Shown one piece after another: positions 51,434-62,069 of a stretch of DNA of 64,000 bases. Position 1 is the first letter of the stretch; the number at the start of each line of letters is the position of its first letter. The notes beneath the pieces were generated by a model. The model worked only from the letters and a program-made list of their open reading frames with translations. It made no database searches and had not been told where the DNA came from. The position numbers and the translations under genes were made by a program. Source of the stretch: Clostridiales bacterium (GTDB lineage Bacteria; Bacillota; Clostridia; Lachnospirales; Anaerotignaceae); the NCBI GenBank assembly GCA_018364635.1, contig JAGZLR010000007.1, positions 1-64,000 on the forward strand. Direction: 5' to 3'.

Positions 51434-53680
51434 TTAACCTAATTGTTGAAGCTTTTCCTGTGCCTGTTTGATATAAACTTTTGTCTGATCTGTCAAGGTC
51501 ATAATTTCTGTCTGATTTGTCTTGGCCCAATCCTGTACCTCTTGCTCCAGATTTGCAATTCTTGTTAAAAGTTTCTTTGCATCTTCTAAATTTCCAGCCT
51601 CGATATATTGATCGGCTACAAAAAGATAGCCTTGTGCCATTTCCTCATACCGTCCATTATCCATCCGGCCATATTCAATTGCCTTATCCATATACGAAAG
51701 ACCTAAACTGTAGGCATTAATTTTCATTGTATAAAAGGATGCTGCTTCCATATTTATAATTGGGTTATAGGGATCTTGTTTCAGAGCACCTTCAATGGCA
51801 TCCTGGTGAACTTGGAGCACCTGTTGAAGTATCTCTTCTCTCTGTTGCTTCTGTTCCGCGGTTTCAGAAGTATTTGGCATTGGAGAAGAAAGGATATTTT
51901 CTGCCATACTGCACAGTGTATTTAAATCATACTGGTAATCCCCGTCAACAGCTTTTTCCATAACTCGATAGGATGTGTTCCATGGGTCATCATTAGCAGC
52001 GTCCGTCATTGTATTAATATCATCTAACAACTGTGAAGTTCTCACTTGAACCTGATCCCCGCTATAATGCTCAGTGACTTCAGTTGCATGCGTTCTTGCA
52101 TAGGCTGCATTGGCTGTATTATATCCCATAATAACAGCAAGCAGTGTACATACAGACACCGGTATTGAGGCTGGGATTTTTTTTACAGAATAACTTTCAT
52201 CTGTAAAACTGTGGAAAAATCCTAAAAACGCAAACATCAGCAGTAATAACGATAAGTAAGAAAAATTGAAGTCCATCGTAGCCTGCAAAAACAACATTAG
52301 GACACATCCTATAGCCATAACAATTTGTCTGCTATCAGAAGTTTTCCTCAGCCTTAAAAAAAGCCTGCCTGCCGACACAACTAAAAATAACAATGCTGCA
52401 AGTCCAACAATACCACTTTCCAAAATAATCTGAATCACATAACTATGGACTTCAGAGGAATCATACAAAACATGCTGGTAGGAACGATACAAAGAGTTCC
52501 ACGCACCACCACCAGCGCCAACAAAAAGATGATCTTCTATGATCCCCCAAGCATCCTGATACATACTTGTTCTGCCATTCGTTTTGTCAGCACTAGTCAA
52601 ATTAAATCGATCAATAATTGACTGTGGAATTATTTTTTCATAAAGCCCAGTAACAAAAACTAAGATCAAAGCAATTCCTAGCAAAATAGCTCCAAACAAG
52701 ATTATTTTACGATAAGTTGAGTTAGATACCCGATTCAACTGATTCTCACTGCGAACAGCAAAAAAAGTGAGTAAATACGCAATCACCATACTACAAATCA
52801 AAATACCATAACCTACCAACCGTGTTGATAGAAAGGGCTGTACAGCTGCAATTGCTTGATTAATACTTGTAAAACACTGATAAACTCCTGTCGCACCTAT
52901 TCCCCCTACAATCATGGCTGGAACAGAAGAGACCATATATCTTATCTTGTCCGTCTTTCCATGTAACAGGAAATAGAGAAGAAAATAAACAAAGGCAAAC
53001 GTCATCATGCCACCTCTGGACAGTGTCACTAACATGGCTGGTAACATTAGTCCTAACAATGAAGAATACAGCGCTCTAAGCCAAGCTTTCTTTTCTTCTA
53101 TAGATAACATGATTAAAATAAAACCTGTTAGGCCAAACAAGGCCGCACTAGCATTGGCGTACTGAAGTAAACCATAGACACGATAGCCATCAGATCCCAT
53201 TTCACTAAGAGAAAGCACCTTTGTCAAAACATCCCCTAGTGCAGAGTCTACAGCTAAAAAAGCACCCAAGACCCCTGGAACTAAAAGGATATGAAGAAAG
53301 ATCTTGCGAGAAACGCCATCGCGTAACAGATCTGAACTAAGTATAAAAATAACGATGACAAGACTATAGCGCAGCACACTGTCGTAAGCGCCATATTGAT
53401 TCACTGCCTGACCTGTAAGAAGAGGAAGTAAATACGCAAGTAACAAAAATGTCACCACAGGCACAAGCCATGTCCTGTGGACAAAAGGGTCCTTTCTCAC
53501 ACTTTTTCCAATGCTCCAGATAATGACCAATAAAAACAACAAAACACTAAAAACTGTGTATTCCTTTGCAAAAAACAGCCCTCGAAAAAAAGGCATTGCT
53601 GCTAAAACAGATGCTAGAATAACAACAAAGACGGTTTGATAAATCGAAACTGATTTTTCCGGCAAATTGCCTTCTTGCAT
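51434..53680 (-). CDS. O-antigen ligase (Wzy_C) family protein with C-terminal TPR
   Basis: 748 aa. About twelve membrane helices in residues 15-480, with the Wzy_C core GAGGGAWNSLYRSYQ and VHSYVIQIILESGIVGLAALLFL near residue 400, then a soluble C-terminal region (500-748) with TPR-like helical repeats (DPYNPIINMEAASFYTMK; MAQGYLFVADQYIEAGNLEDAKK). Family members ligate or polymerise glycan repeat units; in monoderms they serve teichoic-type or surface polysaccharide assembly. It fits the sugar genes at 39-43 kb but is not linked to them. AGGAGG precedes the ATG. Confidence 0.88.
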   Translation of the reverse strand: MQEGNLPEKSVSIYQTVFVVILASVLAAMPFFRGLFFAKEYTVFSVLLFLLVIIWSIGKSVRKDPFVHRTWLVPVVTFLLLAYLLPLLTGQAVNQYGAYDSVLRYSLVIVIFILSSDLLRDGVSRKIFLHILLVPGVLGAFLAVDSALGDVLTKVLSLSEMGSDGYRVYGLLQYANASAALFGLTGFILIMLSIEEKKAWLRALYSSLLGLMLPAMLVTLSRGGMMTFAFVYFLLYFLLHGKTDKIRYMVSSVPAMIVGGIGATGVYQCFTSINQAIAAVQPFLSTRLVGYGILICSMVIAYLLTFFAVRSENQLNRVSNSTYRKIILFGAILLGIALILVFVTGLYEKIIPQSIIDRFNLTSADKTNGRTSMYQDAWGIIEDHLFVGAGGGAWNSLYRSYQHVLYDSSEVHSYVIQIILESGIVGLAALLFLVVSAGRLFLRLRKTSDSRQIVMAIGCVLMLFLQATMDFNFSYLSLLLLMFAFLGFFHSFTDESYSVKKIPASIPVSVCTLLAVIMGYNTANAAYARTHATEVTEHYSGDQVQVRTSQLLDDINTMTDAANDDPWNTSYRVMEKAVDGDYQYDLNTLCSMAENILSSPMPNTSETAEQKQQREEILQQVLQVHQDAIEGALKQDPYNPIINMEAASFYTMKINAYSLGLSYMDKAIEYGRMDNGRYEEMAQGYLFVADQYIEAGNLEDAKKLLTRIANLEQEVQDWAKTNQTEIMTLTDQTKVYIKQAQEKLQQLG

Positions 53681-53704
53681 AATAAAAGCCTCCTTTACCT
53701 AAAA

Positions 53705-53739
53705 TTTTGAAAAGCCCTTTAGAATGGTTCTAAAAGGCT
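53705..53739 (-). terminator. Terminator of pyrG
   Basis: AGCCCTTTAGAA / TTCTAAAAGGCT stem (53713-53738, one bulge) with a T-rich minus-strand tail. Confidence 0.75.
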
Positions 53740-53747
53740 CTTTCTTT

Positions 53748-55436
<1,689 letters not shown>

Positions 55437-55438
55437 CT

Positions 55439-55467
55439 ATATTATCATATTTTTCTGCATTACTCAA
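55439..55467 (-). promoter_or_regulatory. Possible promoter of pyrG
   Basis: On the minus strand TTGAGT (forward 55462-55467), 17 bp, TAATAT (forward 55439-55444). No attenuator was found between it and the start. The remaining gap to 55743 is AT-rich, with no confident promoter for the SEC-C gene. Confidence 0.4.
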
Positions 55468-55743
55468 CATCGGAAATCATTTTCATTTGCTTCCCACAAT
55501 ATTTTCGGAACAGTTTGCTGAAAAATATCAACTGGATGACAGCTTTTTCCCACGATCTTTCAAAATATTTCCCTAATTGTCATCAAAAAATTCATAAAAG
55601 TATTTATTAAATAGAGATAATATGTTAAAATGTTTAGGAATATGCAGATGACTGAAAGACTAACAAATTGTAAATACTAGCTTTATGTTTTTCATCAAAA
55701 CAAAACGTCTGCAAACAAAAATGATTTTAAGGAGAGAATATAA

Positions 55744-56247
55744 ATGAGTAGTCTTTATGAAAAATGGTTAGTGAGTGCCTTTACCAGAGATGGCAAAAGC
55801 ATTGATAAGACATGGGATGCCTACATGCCAAAGGAACAAAAAATTTATGAATATATTTTAGGAGAAAAAGTTACAAAACTAGGTGGTACAATTGCAGAAA
55901 TAGCTGCAAAGTACAACATGACTCCAGTAGAAGCTGTTGCCTTTGTCGATGGCATTAACGAAGCTCTCATTAATCCATATGATGTCAATACTTTAGAGGA
56001 AAATACAGTCGTTGAACTTGAGATTGATTTTGAGAAACTTTATAAAAAAATGGTAGAGTATAAAGCAGATCATCTTTATTCTCTTCCACAGTGGGATAAT
56101 ATTTTTACAGAAGCTCAAAGAAAAGAAATGTTTTTGGATCAGAGAAATTCCAAAACAATTATAAAGGGCGCAAAGGTTGGCCGTAATGATCCATGTCCTT
56201 GTGGAAGCGGTAAAAAATATAAACATTGCTGTGGCAAAAATCAGTAA
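55744..56247 (+). CDS. SEC-C motif protein
   Basis: 167 aa. The C-terminal SEC-C zinc motif [21 protein letters not shown] (C-x-C...C-C, residues about 145-166) is the metal-binding tail also seen in SecA. The first 140 residues are helical and acidic, with no familiar domain that I can name. AAGGAGAGAATATAA precedes the ATG. Its stop TAA shares its last A with the ATG of the sua5 gene (TAATG), so translation of the two is coupled. Confidence 0.88.
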   Translation: MSSLYEKWLVSAFTRDGKSIDKTWDAYMPKEQKIYEYILGEKVTKLGGTIAEIAAKYNMTPVEAVAFVDGINEALINPYDVNTLEENTVVELEIDFEKLYKKMVEYKADHLYSLPQWDNIFTEAQRKEMFLDQRNSKTIIKGAKVGRNDPCPCGSGKKYKHCCGKNQ

Positions 56248-57299
56248 TGGATACGATTATAGAAACATTTGACCCTGCCCATCCTGATAATAGCGTCATA
56301 GAAAAAGCCGCCGGCATTCTCCAGCAAGGAGGCCTGGTGGCTTTTCCTACAGAAACAGTTTATGGTCTGGGTGGAAACGGTCTTGATGTAACAGCCTGTA
56401 AAAAAATTTACGCGGCAAAAGGGCGCCCATCTGATAACCCGCTGATTTTGCATATTGCAGACGTCAAAGATTTAGACCGTATTGTCAAATATATTCCTGA
56501 AAAAGCAAAACCTGTGATAGATCATTTTTGGCCTGGTCCAGTTACATTAATTTTTCCAAAAGCTGACTGTGTTCCTCTGGAAATCACAGGTGGCTTTCCA
56601 AGTGTTGCTGTACGCTTTCCATCAAATGAAATCGCACGGTTGGTCATTCGAAAATCTGGGCTTCCTATTGCCGCTCCTAGCGCTAATTCCTCTGGTAAAC
56701 CTAGTCCAACACGGGCTTCCCATGTGGCATATGACCTGAATGGCAAAATAGATATGATTATTGACGGAGGTCCAACGCAATGGGGATTGGAGTCTACAAT
56801 TTTGGATGTCACCTGTGATCCACCAATGATTTTAAGGCCCGGTGCAGTGACAAAAGAAATGTTAGAGGCTATTTTAGGTCCTATCTCAGTCGACCCCACA
56901 GTGCTTAAAAAACCAGAGCCTGGAATGAAACCGAAAGCTCCTGGAATGAAATATACCCATTACTCGCCACAAGCTCAAGTCATCCTTGTGAAAGGAGAAC
57001 TAGACTTAGTCAGTAAAAAAATCAACGAACTAACTAAAGAACAGATAAAAAAAGGTATTCGTGTAGGAATTATGGCAACAGAGCAGACCAAAGACCGCTA
57101 TCCTTTAGGACAAGTATTAATTGTTGGCAATCGTCAACATCCTGAAACCATTGGAGCTAATTTATTTAAAATGCTACGGAAATTCGATTATTTAGGGGTA
57201 GATATCGTTTATTCAGAAGTTTTTGACGAAACAGGAGAAGGTGCTGCCATTATGAATCGTCTAAATAAAGCTGCTGGCTATCATTATATTGAAGTTTAA
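56247..57299 (+). CDS. L-threonylcarbamoyladenylate synthase (Sua5/TsaC)
   Basis: 350 aa from ATG 56247, in TAATG overlap with the previous gene. N-terminal YrdC domain: GLVAFPTETVYGLGGNGLD with KIYAAKGRPSDNPLILHI, VTLIFPKAD, SVAVRFPSNEIARLVI, APSANSSGKPSPT; then the C-terminal Sua5 domain (about 240-350). It makes threonylcarbamoyl-AMP for tRNA t6A37. Length matches the two-domain Sua5 rather than the short TsaC type. Confidence 0.94.
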   Translation: MDTIIETFDPAHPDNSVIEKAAGILQQGGLVAFPTETVYGLGGNGLDVTACKKIYAAKGRPSDNPLILHIADVKDLDRIVKYIPEKAKPVIDHFWPGPVTLIFPKADCVPLEITGGFPSVAVRFPSNEIARLVIRKSGLPIAAPSANSSGKPSPTRASHVAYDLNGKIDMIIDGGPTQWGLESTILDVTCDPPMILRPGAVTKEMLEAILGPISVDPTVLKKPEPGMKPKAPGMKYTHYSPQAQVILVKGELDLVSKKINELTKEQIKKGIRVGIMATEQTKDRYPLGQVLIVGNRQHPETIGANLFKMLRKFDYLGVDIVYSEVFDETGEGAAIMNRLNKAAGYHYIEV

Positions 57300-57320
57300 T
57301 TCTAAAATGAGGAGGTTTAT

Positions 57321-57752
57321 ATGATAGGATTAGGTTGTGACCATGGTGGTTACCAATTAAAACAGGAAATTATAAAATATTTAGACCAGAAAAAAATTCC
57401 TTTTAAAGATTTTGGTACATATTCCGAAGAGTCCTGTGATTACCCTAAATTTGCCCATGCAGTGGCTCACGCAGTCGTAAAAGGCGAATGTGAAAAAGGA
57501 ATTCTAATCTGTGGTACAGGGATTGGTATCTCTATTGCTGCCAATAAAGTCAAGGGAATCCGTGCTGCATTATGCCATGATTGCTTTTCTGCTCGGGCTA
57601 CAAGAGAACATAATAACGCTAATATTCTAGCAATGGGTGGCAGAGTTATCGGCCCTGGTTTGGCAGTGGAAATTGTTGACATTTTCCTGCACACAGAATT
57701 TTCAAATGAACAACGGCATCAAAGGCGTATCAATCAAATTGAGGAAAACTAA
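57321..57752 (+). CDS. rpiB: Ribose-5-phosphate isomerase B
   Basis: 143 aa. RpiB signatures: [10 protein letters not shown] near residue 5, [22 protein letters not shown] (phosphate/catalytic loop; C65), [15 protein letters not shown]. It interconverts ribose-5-phosphate and ribulose-5-phosphate in the pentose phosphate pathway. Part of a run sua5-rpiB-upp-tagO/wecA with short gaps, probably one transcript. AGGAGG lies 5-6 nt before the ATG. Confidence 0.95.
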   Translation: MIGLGCDHGGYQLKQEIIKYLDQKKIPFKDFGTYSEESCDYPKFAHAVAHAVVKGECEKGILICGTGIGISIAANKVKGIRAALCHDCFSARATREHNNANILAMGGRVIGPGLAVEIVDIFLHTEFSNEQRHQRRINQIEEN

Positions 57753-57769
57753 AAATCGGAGGTTTTATT

Positions 57770-58396
57770 ATGGGAAGACTAATTATATCTGATCATCCGT
57801 TAATACAGCACAAAATGAGTCTTTTAAGAAATAAAGAGACTGGTTGCAAAGAATTTCGCGAGCTGACAGAAGAAATTGCTATGCTATTATGTTACGAGGC
57901 TACAAAAAATATAGAATTAACAGATGTAAAGATTGAAACCCCCCTTGCTACAGCAGACTGTAAAGAAATGAAAGACAAATTTGCTGTTGTCTCTATCTTA
58001 CGTGCAGGGATTGGTATGACAGATGGAATTTTAAAGTTGATTCCTACAGCTAAGGTTGGACACATCGGCCTATATCGTGATCCAGCTAGCCTTATTCCAG
58101 TTGAATACTACTGTAAATTGCCTGCGGATATCCATGAACGCAGAATTATTATAGTAGATCCAATGCTCGCTACCGGTGGCACAGCCACAGCAGCAATCAC
58201 GTTTCTTAAAGAACACGGCGCAAAAAAAATCTCTTTCTTATGCATTGTCGCCGGACCTGATGGAGTAAAACAACTACAGCAGGAGCATCCTGATGTTGAT
58301 GTATATACCGCCGCATATGATGCCATCATTAATAGCAAAGGGTATATTGTACCTGGGCTTGGTGATGCCGGTGACAGAATTTTTGGCACAAAATAA
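57770..58396 (+). CDS. upp: Uracil phosphoribosyltransferase
   Basis: 208 aa. PRPP-binding loop [15 protein letters not shown] near residue 130, [48 protein letters not shown] at the end: all characteristic of Upp. It converts uracil and PRPP to UMP in pyrimidine salvage. Eighteen bp after rpiB; GGAGG precedes ATG. Confidence 0.97.
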   Translation: MGRLIISDHPLIQHKMSLLRNKETGCKEFRELTEEIAMLLCYEATKNIELTDVKIETPLATADCKEMKDKFAVVSILRAGIGMTDGILKLIPTAKVGHIGLYRDPASLIPVEYYCKLPADIHERRIIIVDPMLATGGTATAAITFLKEHGAKKISFLCIVAGPDGVKQLQQEHPDVDVYTAAYDAIINSKGYIVPGLGDAGDRIFGTK

Positions 58397-58424
58397 TCCG
58401 TGCCTTTTCAAGGAGTGAATATCA

Positions 58425-59468
58425 TTGGCTCATAACTGGTTACTTTATATCGCTGCTTTTGCCTGTGCATTTGCTATTTCCTTGGTTACAACCCCTTTAG
58501 CAAAACGTATTTCAGAGCTAACTGGGGCCATCGACTATCCTAAAGCAAGAGGAATGCACAAAAAACCAATGCCTAGAATGGGCGGTATCGCAATCGTACT
58601 TGGTTTTATGATTACTGTTCTTCTGCTTTGCCGCTTTGTAGATGGACTTGATATGAAGCAGTTTGTCGGTCTTATTACAGGAAGTCTCATCATTGTTGTT
58701 CTTGGCATATTCGACGATATTAAGAATTTACCACCAAAATTAAAATTAAGTGTTCAGATCATTGCTGCATTGGTCGTTATTTTTTCTGGTATTCGCATCA
58801 ATGTTGTTCTTTGGCCTGTCACTGCATACTTACAAAAATTAAGTGCCCCTATTACACTTTTATGGATCATTGGTGTAACAAATGCCGTCAATTTAATTGA
58901 CGGGCTTGATGGGCTTGCAGCTGGTGTGTCTTCTATCGCTTCTTTGTGTCTTATGGTTTTATGTATTATTACAGGAAGTGAAGTTGCAGTTATGCTCACA
59001 GCCGCTTTGGCCGGCGCCTGTTTAGGATTTCTTCCACGAAATTTTAACCCTGCGGAACTATTTATGGGCGATACGGGGGCAACTTTTCTCGGCTTCGTTT
59101 TGGCAGTTACCAGTATTCTTGGTGTATTTAAAGGGTATGCCATTTTAGCTGTCATTGTGGCAATGGTCAGCTTAGGCCTTCCAGTATTTGACACCCTGTT
59201 TGCTATGGGCCGTCGGATTGCCCATCATAAGCCAATTATGCAGGCTGATCGTGGTCATTTACATCATCGTTTAATTGATAAAGGCTTTTCACAGCGTCAA
59301 GCTGTTGTCATTCTTTATCTCATTAGCCTATTTTGCGGGTTATTAGCAATCTTTATTTCTCTTAGAGACCTGAGAGTGGCTGCTGTTGTCATTCTTACTG
59401 TAGTTATTTTAAGTTTTTTAATCTATGTCTTTAACTATCTAAATAATAAAAACAATAATGATAAATAA
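58425..59468 (+). CDS. Undecaprenyl-phosphate N-acetylhexosamine-1-phosphate transferase (TagO/WecA family)
   Basis: 347 aa from TTG 58425 with AAGGAG about 11 nt upstream. About ten membrane helices. Family signatures: MHKKPMPRMGGIAI, LGIFDDIKNLPPKLKLSVQ (DD pair near residue 90), NAVNLIDGLDGLAAG near residue 155, FMGDTGATFLGF, and the histidine-rich cytoplasmic loop QADRGHLHHRLIDKG. It starts teichoic acid or other surface polysaccharide synthesis by transferring a sugar-1-phosphate to undecaprenyl phosphate. Ends at a terminator. Confidence 0.92.
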   Translation: MAHNWLLYIAAFACAFAISLVTTPLAKRISELTGAIDYPKARGMHKKPMPRMGGIAIVLGFMITVLLLCRFVDGLDMKQFVGLITGSLIIVVLGIFDDIKNLPPKLKLSVQIIAALVVIFSGIRINVVLWPVTAYLQKLSAPITLLWIIGVTNAVNLIDGLDGLAAGVSSIASLCLMVLCIITGSEVAVMLTAALAGACLGFLPRNFNPAELFMGDTGATFLGFVLAVTSILGVFKGYAILAVIVAMVSLGLPVFDTLFAMGRRIAHHKPIMQADRGHLHHRLIDKGFSQRQAVVILYLISLFCGLLAIFISLRDLRVAAVVILTVVILSFLIYVFNYLNNKNNNDK

Positions 59469-59469
59469 C

Positions 59470-59505
59470 AAAAAATGCCTGTATTTTAAAAATACAGGCA
59501 TTTCT
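59470..59505. terminator. Bidirectional terminator
   Basis: AAATGCCTGTATTT / AAATACAGGCATTT stem; A/T-rich flanks on both strands. Confidence 0.82.
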
Positions 59506-59507
59506 AC

Positions 59508-60347
59508 TTATTTTGTATATGGAACAATCTCTACTTTTTCCAAAATAATATCCTCTACCGGTTTGTCGGTTTCATCCGTTTTTGTTTTAGCGATGGCATC
59601 AACTACATCCATTCCCTCGATTACCTGACCAAAAATTGTATATCCATAATCTAAATCTGGGGTACCGCCCAGCTGTTCGTAGTGCTTTTTAGCCTCCTCA
59701 GAATAGTTTGTACGCAACAATTTTCCTGTATTCTGATTTGTAAGCAGTTCGTCTGCCCCATACTTTTCTTTAATTTGATCAACTTGGTCAAAATATCCTT
59801 CATAAACCTGTGGACGCTGAACAATATAAAATTGACTTCCATTCGTATTTGCACCGCTATTAGCCATAGCAATAGCACCTCGAAAATGATACATTGATGG
59901 AGAAAATTCATCCTCAAATTTTTCGCCCCATATACTTTCTCCACCACGGCCTGTACCTTCAGGGTCCCCGCCCTGAATCATAAAATCATTGATAACGCGA
60001 TGAAAAATCAAACCGTCATAATATCCCTCTTTCGCATGAGTTACAAAATTCTCCACTGCCTTTGGCGCTTCCTGTGGACAAAGTTTCAGTTTTATTACGC
60101 CCATAGAAGTGGTCATAACTGCAATTTCCTCCCCCTCTTCAGGTTCTTCCAGCTGAGGAAATTCTCCCGTATCTGACAAAAGCCTCTTTTTAATCTCTTC
60201 CCACAGTGCCTCTTCTGATGTGGCAGAAGTTTCAGCGGATGAAGTACTGCTAGATGATTGAGAGCTGCCTCCATCAGAATTATTTGTTTGTGCAGAACAT
60301 CCTGCAAGCATCGCTGCTGCAAATAATACAATCAATAATTTTTTCAT
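59508..60347 (-). CDS. Cyclophilin-type peptidyl-prolyl isomerase, lipoprotein
   Basis: 279 aa. Lipobox MLAGC near residue 17, then a Ser/Thr-rich linker. Cyclophilin core from about residue 75: TTSMGVIKLKLCPQEAPKAVENF, GLIFHRVINDFMIQGGDPEGTGRGGESIWG, FRGAIAMANSGANTNGSQFYI, YTIFGQVIEGMDVVDAIA. It isomerises X-Pro bonds; the signal puts it outside the membrane as an exported foldase. An insertion near residue 180-225 (about 45 aa) is not usual in minimal cyclophilins. Confidence 0.93.
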   Translation of the reverse strand: MKKLLIVLFAAAMLAGCSAQTNNSDGGSSQSSSSTSSAETSATSEEALWEEIKKRLLSDTGEFPQLEEPEEGEEIAVMTTSMGVIKLKLCPQEAPKAVENFVTHAKEGYYDGLIFHRVINDFMIQGGDPEGTGRGGESIWGEKFEDEFSPSMYHFRGAIAMANSGANTNGSQFYIVQRPQVYEGYFDQVDQIKEKYGADELLTNQNTGKLLRTNYSEEAKKHYEQLGGTPDLDYGYTIFGQVIEGMDVVDAIAKTKTDETDKPVEDIILEKVEIVPYTK

Positions 60348-60366
60348 TCTTCTTAGGTTCTCCTTT

Positions 60367-61428
60367 TTATTTATAGTTTCTTATTACATTCATAACAGCT
60401 TTCACACCATCTGACAAATGACTTTGATTCATTCGCTCAATAAACATTTCACGTTTTTCATAGAGCACTTCTATCCCCTGTAAAATGGTCTCAGGATTCA
60501 TATCCTCTTCCCTCAAAACCATAGAAAACCCTTGCTTTTCAAAAGATTCCGCATTTAAAATCTGATCTCCTCTACTTGCTTTTGCAGACAGAGGAATTAA
60601 AAGATTTGGTTTCTTTAAAGCTAAAAATTCTGAAATAGAATTAGATCCTGCCCGTGAAATTACTATTTCTGCAATGGCAAAAATATGTGGCAATTCCTCT
60701 GAAAGATATTCAAACTGTTTATATCCATCCATTGAATCTAAAGACTTATCTAAATTCCCCTTACCACAAATATGGATCAGCTGAAAATCCTTCAATATCT
60801 TCGGCAAAGCTTTTCTCAAATCTGTGTTTATTTTGACGGAACCAAGACTACCACCCATCATCATAAGAATCGGTTTTTGACGGTTGAATCCACATATTTC
60901 TAGCCCCTTTTTTTCATCACCTAAAAAAAGTTCTTTTCGGATTGGAGTTCCTGTATTAATTCCCTTTTTGGTAGGAATATATTGCAGCGTCTCAGGAAAT
61001 GTTGTACATACTTTTTTCGCAAATGGAATTGCAATTTTATTCGCAAGTCCAGGAGTAATATCTGACTCATGAATAATAACAGGCACACCATTCATTTTTG
61101 CACCTAAAACCACTGGCACTGCAACAAATCCACCTTTAGAAAAAACCACATCAGGACGCAATTTATGGATCAGAGACGCCGCTTCTTTCACTCCTCCGAC
61201 TACACGAAACATGTCCGTAAAATTTTTTGTTGAGAAATACCGTCTTAACTTCCCTGTGGATACACCATAATAATCTACGCCTATTTTCTCAATCAGCGTT
61301 TTTTCAATTCCATCATGAGCGCCAATATAGCTGACAGACCAACCCTCTTTAACTAATTCTGGTATCAGAGCTAAGTTAGGCGTCACATGCCCTGCAGTGC
61401 CACCGCCAGTCAAAACTATTTTTTTCAT
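60367..61428 (-). CDS. murG: MurG, lipid II-forming GlcNAc transferase
   Basis: 353 aa from ATG 61428, the family's MKKIVLTGGGTAGHVTPN start, with GGGGGCAAGG upstream. MurG signatures: TGGGTAGHVTPN near residue 6, HESDITPGLANKIAIPFA, MMGGSLGSVKIN, SRAGSNSISEFLALKKPNLLIPLS. It transfers GlcNAc from UDP-GlcNAc to lipid I on the cytoplasmic membrane face. It is not in a dcw cluster here; it is next to a cyclophilin lipoprotein, 19 nt apart, and divergent from a HIT protein. Confidence 0.95.
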   Translation of the reverse strand: MKKIVLTGGGTAGHVTPNLALIPELVKEGWSVSYIGAHDGIEKTLIEKIGVDYYGVSTGKLRRYFSTKNFTDMFRVVGGVKEAASLIHKLRPDVVFSKGGFVAVPVVLGAKMNGVPVIIHESDITPGLANKIAIPFAKKVCTTFPETLQYIPTKKGINTGTPIRKELFLGDEKKGLEICGFNRQKPILMMMGGSLGSVKINTDLRKALPKILKDFQLIHICGKGNLDKSLDSMDGYKQFEYLSEELPHIFAIAEIVISRAGSNSISEFLALKKPNLLIPLSAKASRGDQILNAESFEKQGFSMVLREEDMNPETILQGIEVLYEKREMFIERMNQSHLSDGVKAVMNVIRNYK

Positions 61429-61546
61429 CTGCCTTGCCCCCGTTCCTGTATTATGCCTTTGCTTATCATAGCAGAAAATGATAAAAAGTTCCATATGAAA
61501 ATATGATTTCCTTTTTATCTATCTTTTAAAATAAATAGAAACATGC

Positions 61547-61552
61547 TATACT
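61547..61552 (+). promoter_or_regulatory. Extended -10 of the HIT gene
   Basis: TGC-TATACT with the hexamer at 61547-61552; the -35 at the right spacing is poor, so an extended -10 promoter is the likely type. Confidence 0.45.
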
Positions 61553-61586
61553 CATGTTATTCTATGATAGAAAGGATGTCATTACA

Positions 61587-61997
61587 ATGGACGATTGTAT
61601 TTTTTGTAAAATTATTTCTGGTGAAATCCCTTCCGCAACAATATTTGAAGATAAAGAATTTCAAGTAATTTTAGACCGTTTTCCAAGTGGCAACGGACAT
61701 ACCTTGATTCTTCCTAAAAAACATTATGCCAATATTTTTGAAATTGATCCGCAAGTAGCCGGTAGATTATTTCAGCTTGCGGTAAAAGTTGCTGCGGCAG
61801 TAAAGAAAACAACTAATTGTGATGGTATGAATATTCTTCAAAATAATGGTACAATTGCCGGACAGACAGTTAACCATTTTCATCTACATATTATACCACG
61901 GTTTGAAAATGATACTGTGACCATTGCCTGGGCACAACAAAATCCTACTGATGCTTCTATTGAGGAGATCAAACAGGCTATTACCGCAAATCTCTGA
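61587..61997 (+). CDS. HIT-family nucleotide hydrolase/transferase
   Basis: 136 aa from ATG 61587 (GAAAGGA upstream; the longer frame at 61554 overlaps the promoter). HIT motif HFHLHIIPRF (His-x-His-x-His) near residue 100, with CIFCKIISGEIP at the N-terminus and NGHTLILPKKHYANIFEI, typical of the bacterial Hint/HinT branch. Members hydrolyse adenosine phosphoramidates. Monocistronic, ending at a terminator. Confidence 0.92.
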   Translation: MDDCIFCKIISGEIPSATIFEDKEFQVILDRFPSGNGHTLILPKKHYANIFEIDPQVAGRLFQLAVKVAAAVKKTTNCDGMNILQNNGTIAGQTVNHFHLHIIPRFENDTVTIAWAQQNPTDASIEEIKQAITANL

Positions 61998-62028
61998 TAC
62001 ATTATTTAACTTTATTTATAATTAATAA

Positions 62029-62067
62029 AAAAGCCATAGTATTTAATAAATCAATACTATGGCTTTT
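62029..62067. terminator. Bidirectional terminator
   Basis: AAAGCCATAGTATT / AATACTATGGCTTT stem (62029-62064) with T-runs on both strands, serving the HIT gene and asnB. Confidence 0.88.
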
Positions 62068-62069
62068 TC

